Shown: positions 1 to 6,685, counted from the stretch's first letter. The stretch is DNA of 10,328 bases from Lachnospiraceae bacterium (GCA_900755865.1 CAAEHZ010000231.1:1-10328); one strand, 5' to 3'. Notes: generated from the letters alone by a model not told the origin. Numbers and translations: made by a program.

Positions 1-12
1 ATAGGTATCCAT
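1..12 (-). CDS. possible start of a further minus-strand gene (4 codons visible)
   Basis: Reading the minus strand, a GGGAG Shine-Dalgarno sequence (positions 20-24) sits 7 nt before an ATG at 12-10, followed by codons for Asp, Thr and Tyr up to the window edge. The spacing is ideal for a Clostridia start. Nothing can be said about the product. The galT terminator lies between this start and galT, so the gene would depend on read-through or on a promoter that I could not find in the roughly 50 nt available. This could be a chance match. Confidence 0.3.
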
Positions 13-59
13 CTGTTTTCTCCCATCGTTCAAGCTGTCAAAGCCTTCTGCACACTGAC

Positions 60-95
60 AAAAAACGGGAACCCACATAAATTCTGGCTTCCCGT
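60..95 (-). terminator. intrinsic terminator of the galKT operon
   Basis: On the minus strand a GC-rich stem (ACGGGAA/TTCCCGT, one mismatch, then CC/GG) closes an 11-nt AT-rich loop and is followed directly by six T residues (complement of 60-65). It lies 24 nt beyond the galT stop codon. The T tract is on one side only, so termination is expected for minus-strand transcription from galK-galT. Confidence 0.88.
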
Positions 96-118
96 CTTTC
101 GCTTATGCTCCTTATATC

Positions 119-1639
119 TTACAGACTCTGTAAAAATCTGTCAAAGGCTTTCCTGCCTTCCTCTGTCCTTTTATAGACCCCGGCATCCTCCAGTACTTCC
201 ATAAATACCAGTCCGATTTCCTTTTTCAGGATTTCCTCCAGATTGTCCGCAGTTACCTTTTCATACTTCGGCAAAAATTCCTCCACCCAGTCAGCATGCT
301 TTGCCAGCATTTCATCCGCCCGGATATCCTTCCCTGAAAGAATGGCGTCCTTTAGCTGTGCCATTTCTTCCTTTAATCTTGCAGGCAGCACCGCCAGTCC
401 CATAACCTCTATCAGACCGATATTTTCCTTCTTGATATGATGCAGCTTTGCATGGGGATGATATACCCCAAGAGGATGCTCCTCTGTCGTGATGTTGTTG
501 CGCAGCACCAAATCCAGTTCAAAGTTTCCGCCCCGTTTTCTGGCAATAGGCGTAATCGTGTTATGGGGTTCACCATCTGTTTCAGCGTAGATAAATGCCT
601 CCTCATCCGTGTACCCCCGCCATTTTTCCAGAATCACATCCGCCAGCGCGATAATCCGCTCCGTGGAAGGGGCGCTGAGGCGGATAACGGACATAGGCCA
701 CTTTACAATTCCAGCCTGTACATCCTCATAGCCCTTTACCGTAAAGCTTCTCTCCACCGGTGCCTTCGCCATGGCGAAATCATAATGTCCCCCCTGGAAG
801 TGGTCATGGCTTAAAATAGAACCGCCCACGATGGGAAGATCTGCGTTGGAGCCTAAAAAATAATGAGGGAACTGCTTTACAAAGTCAAACAGCTTGCAAA
901 AGGTTGCATGTTCTATTTTCATAGGTACATGCCTGGAATTAAATACGATGCAGTGCTCGTTGTAATATACATAGGGGGAATACTGAAAGCCCCAGTCGTT
1001 GCCGTTAATCGTCACAGGAATAATTCTGTGGTTCTGTCTTGCCGGATGGTTGATACGTCCTGCATAACCCTCATTTTCCTTACACAGAAGGCACTTCGGA
1101 TACCCGGACTGCTTCGCATTCTTTGCCGCCGCGATGGCTTTCGGATCCTTTTCCGGCTTAGAGAGATTGATGGTAATATCCAAATCCCCGTATTCCGTAG
1201 GGGCTATCCATTTTACATCCCGGCTTACCCGGTATCTTCTGATATAATTGGAATCCCTGCTGAGCTTATAGTAATAATCTGTCGCCGCCTCCGGGGACTT
1301 TTTCTCATAAAGCTCTCTGAAATTATGGATTACCTCGCTGGGTCTTGGCATCAGAAGCCCCATAATCTTTGTGTCAAACAAATCCCGGTAGGTCACGGTA
1401 TTTTCCGGCATCAGACCGGTTTCATATGCGAAATCGCACATTCTTCCCAGAACCTCTTCCAGCTCGCTCTCCTTCATGGAGAAAACCTTGTCGGTTTCCT
1501 CCAGCTCTTCCAGTCCAAACAGCTCCAGCAGCCTGTTTGTGGTATAGATAACATCCTCCTCGCATACCAGCCCGGTCTTTCTTCCATAGGAAACCAGCCG
1601 TCTGATATCCTCCTGAATCGTCTTATTCTCCACTTCCAT
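119..1639 (-). CDS. galT: UTP--hexose-1-phosphate uridylyltransferase, type II (GalT)
   Basis: This gene encodes the second Leloir-pathway enzyme, which transfers UMP from UDP-glucose to galactose 1-phosphate in the cytoplasm. From the ATG at 1639 the protein has 506 residues, the usual size of the Firmicutes type II family (the well-known type I enzyme is about 350). Visible landmarks are a CLLC pair near residues 183-186, the RQNHRIIP segment soon after, and SHDHFQGG near 277-284. The last is the H-x-H-x-Q active site of the HIT-like transferases, whose His takes the UMP. A conserved YHPH segment lies further on. An open frame reaches back to 1693, and an ATG at 1651 is also possible. I chose 1639 because it has GGGGA five bases upstream and the same geometry as the galK start. 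It lies 43 nt after galK, and a terminator follows it. Confidence 0.95.
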   Translation of the reverse strand: MEVENKTIQEDIRRLVSYGRKTGLVCEEDVIYTTNRLLELFGLEELEETDKVFSMKESELEEVLGRMCDFAYETGLMPENTVTYRDLFDTKIMGLLMPRPSEVIHNFRELYEKKSPEAATDYYYKLSRDSNYIRRYRVSRDVKWIAPTEYGDLDITINLSKPEKDPKAIAAAKNAKQSGYPKCLLCKENEGYAGRINHPARQNHRIIPVTINGNDWGFQYSPYVYYNEHCIVFNSRHVPMKIEHATFCKLFDFVKQFPHYFLGSNADLPIVGGSILSHDHFQGGHYDFAMAKAPVERSFTVKGYEDVQAGIVKWPMSVIRLSAPSTERIIALADVILEKWRGYTDEEAFIYAETDGEPHNTITPIARKRGGNFELDLVLRNNITTEEHPLGVYHPHAKLHHIKKENIGLIEVMGLAVLPARLKEEMAQLKDAILSGKDIRADEMLAKHADWVEEFLPKYEKVTADNLEEILKKEIGLVFMEVLEDAGVYKRTEEGRKAFDRFLQSL

Positions 1640-1640
1640 C

Positions 1641-1664
1641 TTTATCCCCATTTCTGCGCACGCT
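1641..1664 (-). repeat. galT copy of a repeated translation-initiation cassette
   Basis: On the minus strand this 24-bp segment reads AGCGTGCGCAGAA, then ATGGGGATAAA, and ends one base before the galT ATG. It matches the segment before galK (2848-2871) at 22 of 24 positions. It contains the Shine-Dalgarno GGGGA and a decoy in-frame ATG at 1651. It has probably been duplicated or is a mobile or dispersed leader sequence, since the coding sequences around it are unrelated. Confidence 0.75.
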
Positions 1665-1682
1665 CCTCTCAGCACTTTCCGA

Positions 1683-2846
1683 TTATAGAACACAGGGGCC
1701 GTCCCCGATTTCTACCACGTAGAAATCTGCCGCATATCCGATTTTTTCCTGATAAGCCTCGCCCACCTGTCTGATAAAGGTATCAATCGCCTCATCCTTT
1801 ACAATGCTGACTGTACAGCCGCCAAAGCCTGCGCCTGTCATACGGGAACCGATAACGCCCTCTACCTTCCATGCCTCTTCCACAAGCGTATCCAGCTCAA
1901 TGCCCGTTACCTCATAGTCATCCCGCAGAGATACATGGGAAGCGTTCATCAGTCTGCCGAACTCCTCTATATTGTTTTCCTTCAATGCCTCTACCGCACG
2001 GATGGTACGGCGGTTCTCATAAACCGCATGCTTCGCGCGCTTTCTGCGCACATCACTCTTAATAATGGAAGCAAACTTTTCAAAGGTCTTTTCATCCAGC
2101 TCGCCCAGAGTCTTAACCTTCACAACCTGCTGCAATTCAGCCAGCGCTGTTTCACATTCGCTGCGTCTTTCATTGTACTTGGAATCTCCCAGACCTCTCT
2201 TCTTATTGCTGCACGCAATTACAATCTTTGCTCCCTGCAGGGAAATCGGCGCATATTCATAGGAAAGAGTTGCCGTATCCAGAAAAATCGCATTGTCCTT
2301 CTTTCCCATGGCAATCGCAAACTGATCCATAATACCGCAGTTTACCTTATTGAATTTATTTTCGGAATACTGTCCAATCAGCGCCAAATCCTGATTTGTC
2401 ACATCAAAGCCAAAGAAATCCCTTAAAATAAAGCCCGTCAATACTTCCACAGAAGCGGATGAGGACAGCCCGGAACCATTGGGAATATTTCCATATAATA
2501 AAAGATCCATGCCCGCCGGAACAGTCATTCCCTTTTCACCAAATGCCCACATAACTCCCTTGGGATAATTTGTCCAGTCAGCCTCCTTAGAGGGCACAAG
2601 CTCCTCCAGCGAGGACTCTATGACTCCCAGCCTGTCAAAATTCATGGAATAAAAACGCAATTTATTGTCGGTTCTCTTTCTTGCCGCGCCATAAGTACCG
2701 ATGGTTAAGGCACAGGGGAAAACATGCCCTCCGTTGTAATCCGTATGCTCTCCTATCAGATTCACCCTGCCCGGCGCAAAATAAACCTTTGCACCCTCAG
2801 CATCCCCAAACACTTCTGCAAACTTTGCCAATACCTGCTCTTTCAC
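1683..2846 (-). CDS. galK: galactokinase
   Basis: Galactokinase phosphorylates alpha-D-galactose at C1 with ATP, the entry step of the Leloir pathway, in the cytoplasm. From a GTG at 2846 the protein has 387 residues, matching the family (about 380-390). The galactokinase signature GRVNLIGEHTDYNGG lies at 26-40, the GHMP-kinase ATP loop PNGSGLSSSASVE at 122-134, the likely catalytic Asp174 in CGIMDQF, and the C-terminal GHMP motif TGAGFGG at 337-343. The frame is open to an ATG at 2942, which would add 32 low-complexity residues, and an ATG at 2858 has no ribosome site. The GTG has GAGGA properly spaced, and it places the signature where it falls in known galactokinases. It is the first gene of galKT. 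No galE or mutarotase gene is visible nearby. Confidence 0.96.
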   Translation of the reverse strand: MKEQVLAKFAEVFGDAEGAKVYFAPGRVNLIGEHTDYNGGHVFPCALTIGTYGAARKRTDNKLRFYSMNFDRLGVIESSLEELVPSKEADWTNYPKGVMWAFGEKGMTVPAGMDLLLYGNIPNGSGLSSSASVEVLTGFILRDFFGFDVTNQDLALIGQYSENKFNKVNCGIMDQFAIAMGKKDNAIFLDTATLSYEYAPISLQGAKIVIACSNKKRGLGDSKYNERRSECETALAELQQVVKVKTLGELDEKTFEKFASIIKSDVRRKRAKHAVYENRRTIRAVEALKENNIEEFGRLMNASHVSLRDDYEVTGIELDTLVEEAWKVEGVIGSRMTGAGFGGCTVSIVKDEAIDTFIRQVGEAYQEKIGYAADFYVVEIGDGPCVL

Positions 2847-2847
2847 T

Positions 2848-2871
2848 TTTATCCTCATTTCTGCGCATGCT
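2848..2871 (-). repeat. galK copy of the repeated translation-initiation cassette
   Basis: This is the second copy of the 24-bp cassette (minus strand: AGCATGCGCAGAA, then ATGAGGATAAA), ending one base before the GTG start of galK. It carries the AGGA ribosome site. Just upstream, GCGCA (minus 2879-2875) can pair with TGCGC inside the cassette (2867-2863) to form a 5-bp hairpin near the ribosome site. The galT copy does not have this hairpin. Confidence 0.75.
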
Positions 2872-2933
2872 TTTTGCGCGTGACGATTTTTTGTTCCTTT
2901 TGTTTTATCATACAAAAAAGGACTCGGAATTTC

Positions 2934-2962
2934 TACATTCATTTGTTTTTTGAACCTGTCAA
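2934..2962 (-). promoter_or_regulatory. candidate galK promoter (perfect -35, weak -10)
   Basis: The minus strand has a consensus TTGACA (complement of 2957-2962) about 110 nt upstream of galK. At 17-bp spacing the -10 position reads AATGTA, which is poor. At 19 bp it reads TGTAGA. A better-looking TATGAT further downstream lacks a -35 at proper spacing. The region is AT-rich and is the only place where the operon promoter can lie. I saw no clear cre-type operator. Confidence 0.35.
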
Positions 2963-3002
2963 AATGTTAAATCCCGCAATTTCAATATTTTCACCCCTTT
3001 TA

Positions 3003-3031
3003 CTGTATCTTAAGTAAGGGTGTGATATAAT
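3003..3031 (+). promoter_or_regulatory. extended -10 promoter for the sensor kinase operon
   Basis: TATAAT at 3026-3031 is a perfect -10 and is preceded by TG at 3023-3024, which makes an extended -10. The matching -35 (CTGTAT, 3003-3008, 17-bp spacing) is weak, as is usual for extended -10 promoters. Transcription would begin near 3038, leaving a leader of about 335 nt before the kinase start at 3374. That leader would contain the long inverted repeat and both hairpin-rich repeats. Confidence 0.55.
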
Positions 3032-3052
3032 GTGCGTAAGCATTGAGCAGTG

Positions 3053-3113
3053 CCATACAATAAAAAGCACATATGCCGTGCTTGCACAGGGCATATGAGA
3101 TTTTTATTGTATG
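3053..3113 (+). repeat. 61-nt long inverted repeat (stem-loop) in the kinase leader
   Basis: CATACAATAAAAA (3053-3065) is the exact reverse complement of TTTTTATTGTATG (3101-3113). Inside it, after a short internal loop, CATATGCC pairs with GGCATATG, and the tip contains GTGC-TT-GCAC. The whole segment folds into one long, nearly symmetric hairpin. It starts about 15 nt after the predicted transcription start. No T tract follows, so it does not look like a simple terminator. It could be an RNA structure in the leader, a protein-binding palindrome, or one end of a small mobile element. Confidence 0.8.
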
Positions 3114-3117
3114 ATAG

Positions 3118-3216
3118 GGCGAAAGCCCGTACATCGAGAAAATCGAAGATTTTCGAGATGCACTGCGCAAGGCGGCGCAATGCACTGCGAAAGCAGGGCA
3201 AGAAGCGCGAAGCGCG
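3118..3216 (+). repeat. hairpin-rich repeat, copy 1 (99 bp)
   Basis: This copy is collinear with 3241-3361. It contains, in order: GGGC-GAAA-GCCC (3117-3128); GAAAATC-GAA-GATTTTC (3138-3154), flanked by opposed GA/GA pairs and then ATC/GAT; one 22-bp unit (3168-3189); CTGC-GAAA-GCAG (3185-3196); and GCGC-GAA-GCGC (3205-3215). The loops are either GNRA-type GAAA or GAA closed by C-G. There is no stop in the frame of the downstream kinase, but I see no sign that the segment is translated. Confidence 0.85.
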
Positions 3217-3240
3217 AATTTGCGAGTTTACTGCAACCCT

Positions 3241-3361
3241 GGCGAAAGCCCGTACATCGAGAAAATCGAAGATTTTCGAGATGCACTGCGAAAGGCGGCG
3301 AGATGCACTGCGAAAGGCGGCGCAATGCACTGCGAAAGCAGGGCAAGAAGCGCGAAGCGCG
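3241..3361 (+). repeat. hairpin-rich repeat, copy 2 (121 bp, with an extra 22-bp unit)
   Basis: This copy carries the same series of mini-hairpins as copy 1: GGC-GAAA-GCC (3241-3250), GAAAATC-GAA-GATTTTC (3261-3277), CTGC-GAAA-GCAG (3330-3341) and GCGC-GAA-GCGC (3350-3360). It differs from copy 1 mainly by having two tandem 22-bp units (3291-3312 and 3313-3334, AAAGGCGGCG then a dinucleotide then ATGCACTGCG) where copy 1 has one. It ends 12 bases before the kinase ATG. Its last bases run into GGAAGGA, so the ribosome site abuts the repeat. Confidence 0.85.
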
Positions 3362-3373
3362 GAAGGAATCCCT

Positions 3374-4441
3374 ATGTTCAAGAATAACTCAACCCTGAAA
3401 AACTGGTGTTACACGATTATCCTTTTCCTGCTGGCTCTCACAGGCAGCTTTCTTTGTATGAAATTAAATGTACATGAGCATATTTCCACAGTGTTTATAT
3501 TTGCGGTGTTTCTGATTTCCCTTTTGACGGATGGCTATTTCTACGGAGTTGCCTCCGCCATCGCCGGAACGCTGGCAATCAATTATGCCTTTACCTATCC
3601 TTTTTTCGCCCTGAATTTTATGATACCGGCAAACCTGATTTCCGCTATTATCATGATAATCATTGCCATTTTAACCAGCACCCTGACAACCAAAATCAAG
3701 GAACAGGAAATGATGAAAACCGAAAGCGAAAGGGAACGGATGCGGGCAAACCTCCTCCGGGCGGTTTCCCATGATTTGCGCACCCCCTTAACTACCATTT
3801 ACGGTGCCAGCACCACCCTCCTTGAAAACGGAGAAAATTTTTCTCCCGAACAACAGCGGGCGCTGCTTCAGGGGATTCAGGAGGATTCCGAATGGCTGAC
3901 CCGCATGGTGGAAAACCTTTTATCCATTACCCGTATCGACAGCGGTAAAATCAAGATTATCAAAACTCCTACTGTGCTGGATGAGCTGATTGATTCTGTC
4001 ATGCTCAAATTCAGGAAACGCTATCCCAGGCAGGAGGTTTCTCTGGAGCTTCCGGAGGAAATTGTGGTTATCCCCATGGATGCCACTTTGATTGAACAGG
4101 TTTTAATTAATCTTCTGGAAAATGCCGTACTTCATGCACAGGGCATGACGGAATTATCCCTTCAGGTCTTCACACTGGGTAATCAGGCAATTTTTGAAAT
4201 CCGGGACAACGGCTGCGGAATTGACGAAGAACGGCTGAAACATATTTTCTCCGGCTATATGGAGGCAGCGGACAATACATCAGACAGCCAGAAACGCAAT
4301 TCTGGCATCGGGCTTTCCGTCTGCGCCACCATCATCCGCGCCCATGGCGGGGATATCAGCGCTGTCAATCGGAAAAGCGGAGGAAGCTGCTTCCGCTTTA
4401 CATTAAATATAGAAGAAGGTACAGAACATGACGAACAATAA
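3374..4441 (+). CDS. sensor histidine kinase, truncated KdpD-like
   Basis: This is a membrane sensor kinase of 355 residues. Residues 12-103 hold about four hydrophobic segments resembling the DUF4118 membrane domain of KdpD, followed by a short linker. The HisKA H-box VSHDLRTPLT is at 131-140 (phospho-acceptor His133), the N box LINLLENAVLHA at 244-255, G1 DNGCGI at 278-283 and G2 GIGLSV at 311-316, so the ATPase core is complete. The large cytoplasmic N-terminal KdpD and Usp domains of full KdpD are absent. I chose the ATG at 3374 because GGAAGGA lies just upstream; the frame stays open to 3050, but only through repeat DNA. The response-regulator gene overlaps its end by 14 bases. No kdpFABC genes are in the window, so the signal need not be potassium. 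Confidence 0.9.
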   Translation: MFKNNSTLKNWCYTIILFLLALTGSFLCMKLNVHEHISTVFIFAVFLISLLTDGYFYGVASAIAGTLAINYAFTYPFFALNFMIPANLISAIIMIIIAILTSTLTTKIKEQEMMKTESERERMRANLLRAVSHDLRTPLTTIYGASTTLLENGENFSPEQQRALLQGIQEDSEWLTRMVENLLSITRIDSGKIKIIKTPTVLDELIDSVMLKFRKRYPRQEVSLELPEEIVVIPMDATLIEQVLINLLENAVLHAQGMTELSLQVFTLGNQAIFEIRDNGCGIDEERLKHIFSGYMEAADNTSDSQKRNSGIGLSVCATIIRAHGGDISAVNRKSGGSCFRFTLNIEEGTEHDEQ

Positions 4442-5135
4442 ATACAAAATTCTTCTGGTAGAAGACGAAGCAAATATTCAGAATCTGGTAACTACCATGC
4501 TGGAAAGCGCCCATTATCAGGTCATTCTGGCAAAAAACTGCGCCATGGCAGAAACCATGTATGCTTCCCATCAGCCCGACCTGATTATTCTGGATCTGGG
4601 ACTTCCCGATAAGGACGGCATGACCCTGCTTTCCTATGTCAGAAAGGACTCGCTGACTCCGATTATCGTCCTGTCTGCCCGCTCTGATGAACGGGATAAG
4701 GTAAAGGCTCTGGACAAGGGCGCAAACGACTATATTACAAAGCCCTTCGGCTCTGCGGAGCTTCTTGCCCGCATCCGCTCCACCCTGCGCATTACCAGAC
4801 AGGGCGCCGATTCCGGAAAACTTCCCGGGGGAAAATTTGTCCTGCAGGATTTAATCATCGATTATGATGCCCGACAGATTTTCATAAACGGCGAAGAAAT
4901 CCGCCTGACCCAGACGGAATACAATATCGTTGCCCTTCTCTCCGGCCACTGCGGCAAAATGATGACCTATTCCTCCATTATCAAGGCTATCTGGGGCTAT
5001 CCTGACGAGGGCAGTATCAAAAAGCTGCAGGTCAACATGGCAAATATCCGCAAGAAGTTTGGTGTCAAACCCGGCGAAGCAAAATATATTACCAATGAGC
5101 TTGGCGTGGGCTACCGGATGAACGGGGATTCCTGA
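4428..5135 (+). CDS. response regulator, OmpR/KdpE-like
   Basis: This is a 235-residue cytoplasmic transcription regulator, the presumed partner of the upstream kinase. The receiver domain covers about 6-120, with acidic residues Glu12/Asp13, phospho-acceptor Asp56 (LIILDLGLPD), Ser83 and Lys105 (TKPF). A PhoB/OmpR winged-helix DNA-binding domain covers about 135-230 and ends in the usual GVGYRM segment. The sequence style, especially the receiver and the ELLARIR linker, is KdpE-like. It starts inside the end of the kinase gene, with AGAAGG eight bases before its ATG, so the two are co-transcribed and probably translationally coupled. Its targets are unknown; the promoter at 5142 just downstream is an obvious candidate. 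Confidence 0.93.
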   Translation: MTNNKYKILLVEDEANIQNLVTTMLESAHYQVILAKNCAMAETMYASHQPDLIILDLGLPDKDGMTLLSYVRKDSLTPIIVLSARSDERDKVKALDKGANDYITKPFGSAELLARIRSTLRITRQGADSGKLPGGKFVLQDLIIDYDARQIFINGEEIRLTQTEYNIVALLSGHCGKMMTYSSIIKAIWGYPDEGSIKKLQVNMANIRKKFGVKPGEAKYITNELGVGYRMNGDS

Positions 5136-5141
5136 ATTTAG

Positions 5142-5170
5142 TTGTTCCGCCCTGCGGGTTATGGTATACT
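5142..5170 (+). promoter_or_regulatory. sigma-A type promoter for the SGNH hydrolase gene
   Basis: TTGTTC (5142-5147) and TATACT (5165-5170) are separated by exactly 17 bp, with TG at 5162-5163 giving an extended -10. The expected start of transcription is near 5177, about 60 nt before the SGNH ATG. The spacer holds a short palindrome, CCGC-CCT-GCGG (5147-5157), which could be an operator half or could be chance. The promoter lies only 7 nt after the response-regulator stop, so the downstream genes can be expressed separately from the kinase operon. Confidence 0.6.
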
Positions 5171-5239
5171 TCTTACAGGAATATCCGCCTGAACGCCTGA
5201 ATGGTTTTGGCGAAAAGGCTTTCAAAGGAGAAATATGCC

Positions 5240-6685
5240 ATGAAAAAACGTCAGTTTCCGGTCATTACGGTATCCCTGCTCGGGCTGGTTCTTATAACGG
5301 TACTGGGTACCTTTGCAGGTACCGCTTTAATAAAATCCCAACAGAAGGACTATGCCTTAGATTCTCTTACCTTCTCCAAATATCAGAGTGTATTCCTTTC
5401 CATGTATGATATCCATAACTTTTCCCAGGAAGACTTTACCACCTACCGGGGCATTTCCACCCTGAAACTGAATTACAGCTTCCCCACAGCTGCCCAGGTA
5501 AATGAAGCTGTTGATACTGCCTTTTCTTCCGGAAATACCCTGACAAACATTTACCTCGGTCTGGAACCCTATCTTCTCTGGAAATCCGAGGGGAATGATA
5601 TTTTAAAAGTACGGGAAGCCTTTGAAAATGGCTGGTTTTCCTATGTAGATACCTTTCCGCAAATCAGCTTTGAGGTTCTTCTTCCCTTTCCTTCCATGGA
5701 TTACTGGCTTTCTCTGAAAGAAGAGGAGGTGCAGACCCGCCTGACCCTTTATCAGCAGCTTGTGGGAATCCTCGCCAGCAGAAGTAATATTACCATTTAC
5801 TTTACCGGCGACCAGGAATGGCTTATTTTAAACCCCGGAAACTACACCGGAGATTTTGCAGTCAATGAGTCCGTTTCCCAGGCCCTTTTCCTGCATACCT
5901 TCTGTGACGGGCATATGCAGATAGATAACAATAATTCAGCGGAACGCTTACAGGCCCTTTCCGGTTTAATTTCCTCCTGCCGGGCAAATCCTGCCGAATA
6001 CCCGGATTTGTCCGATAAGGAAATTGTATTTCTGGGGGACAGCATTATCGGCAACTATCAGGGCAGCCTTTCCATTCCCGGTGTTGTAAACGCCCTGTCC
6101 GGTGCAACGGTTTATAACTGTGCCATCGGCGGCACCAGTGCAGCCCAGGGCGAGCCTGACGGAAACTGCTTCCCTGAAATGGTCGCAGAATTTTTAAGCG
6201 GCACTCCCAAAGATGCGGATTCTCCTTTCGGGGAAAATGTTTCCCTTTATCAGTCGGATGACCATACCGGGAAAAAGCTCTGCTTCGTCATTGATTATGG
6301 CAGAAATGATTACTTTGCGGGATACCCGGTAGAAAATCCGGAGGATGCTTACGATATTACAACCTATGCGGGCGCCATCCGAACCGGAATTGCCGCCCTG
6401 CGGGAGGTTTATCCCGATGCTGTCTATGTATTATCCGGTCCCGGCAGGGTAGAATATTTTAACGATGGCACGGATGTTATGAGCGCTGTCGGCAGTCCCC
6501 TTGTAGATTATTATGCGGCTGCCCTGTCCCTTTCCGGAGAGCTTGACACCCTTTATCTGGATTTATATGCGGATTTCCCGGAGGTAGAGGGACTTTCCCT
6601 TTCGGACGTAGTATCCGACGGCTGCCATTATAACGAGTACGGACGCTTCCTCACAGGTATCCGGTTCTGTAACATATTGCAGTAA
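5240..6685 (+). CDS. membrane-anchored SGNH/GDSL-family hydrolase
   Basis: This is a 481-residue protein with an N-terminal hydrophobic segment (about 7-31) after KKR, a signal anchor that puts the rest outside the cell. The C-terminal domain (about 258-481) shows the SGNH blocks: FLGDS with Ser268, IGG at 296-298, GRND at 354-357, and DGCH with Asp460/His463. These predict an esterase or acyl-transferase-type Ser-Asp-His active site. Residues about 35-255 form a separate region that I cannot assign (YLGLEPYLLW near 105-114, FPSMDYW near 150-156, GDQEWL near 190-195). The ATG at 5240 has AAAGGAG nine bases upstream; an earlier in-frame ATG at 5201 lacks a good site. The substrate is unknown. 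Being next to a GT-C-like protein suggests surface polysaccharide or teichoic-acid acyl groups (inference). Confidence 0.82.
   Translation: MKKRQFPVITVSLLGLVLITVLGTFAGTALIKSQQKDYALDSLTFSKYQSVFLSMYDIHNFSQEDFTTYRGISTLKLNYSFPTAAQVNEAVDTAFSSGNTLTNIYLGLEPYLLWKSEGNDILKVREAFENGWFSYVDTFPQISFEVLLPFPSMDYWLSLKEEEVQTRLTLYQQLVGILASRSNITIYFTGDQEWLILNPGNYTGDFAVNESVSQALFLHTFCDGHMQIDNNNSAERLQALSGLISSCRANPAEYPDLSDKEIVFLGDSIIGNYQGSLSIPGVVNALSGATVYNCAIGGTSAAQGEPDGNCFPEMVAEFLSGTPKDADSPFGENVSLYQSDDHTGKKLCFVIDYGRNDYFAGYPVENPEDAYDITTYAGAIRTGIAALREVYPDAVYVLSGPGRVEYFNDGTDVMSAVGSPLVDYYAAALSLSGELDTLYLDLYADFPEVEGLSLSDVVSDGCHYNEYGRFLTGIRFCNILQ

Noticed and set aside
36..41. Minus-strand TTGACA as a promoter for a gene starting at position 12
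   Set aside because: There is not enough room for a -10 and a transcription start before the candidate ATG.
863..1774. 303-codon plus-strand open frame opposite galT
   Set aside because: It lies wholly antisense to galT and the end of galK, has no ribosome site, and its translation shows no domain. It is a shadow of the conserved gene.
3118..3361. CRISPR array
   Set aside because: There are only two long copies, separated by 24 bp and containing internal repeats and hairpins. There is no series of short repeats with unique spacers, and no cas genes.
3010..3398. Several short open frames on both strands across the repeats
   Set aside because: The repeats lack stops in many frames, which produces repetitive basic peptides (for example around MHCERRRNALRK). 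A 22-bp repeat cannot keep a frame, so coding is unlikely.
5307..5322. Paired GGTACC sites inside the SGNH gene
   Set aside because: They encode part of the membrane anchor, and two 6-bp palindromes a few bases apart are weak evidence for a site.
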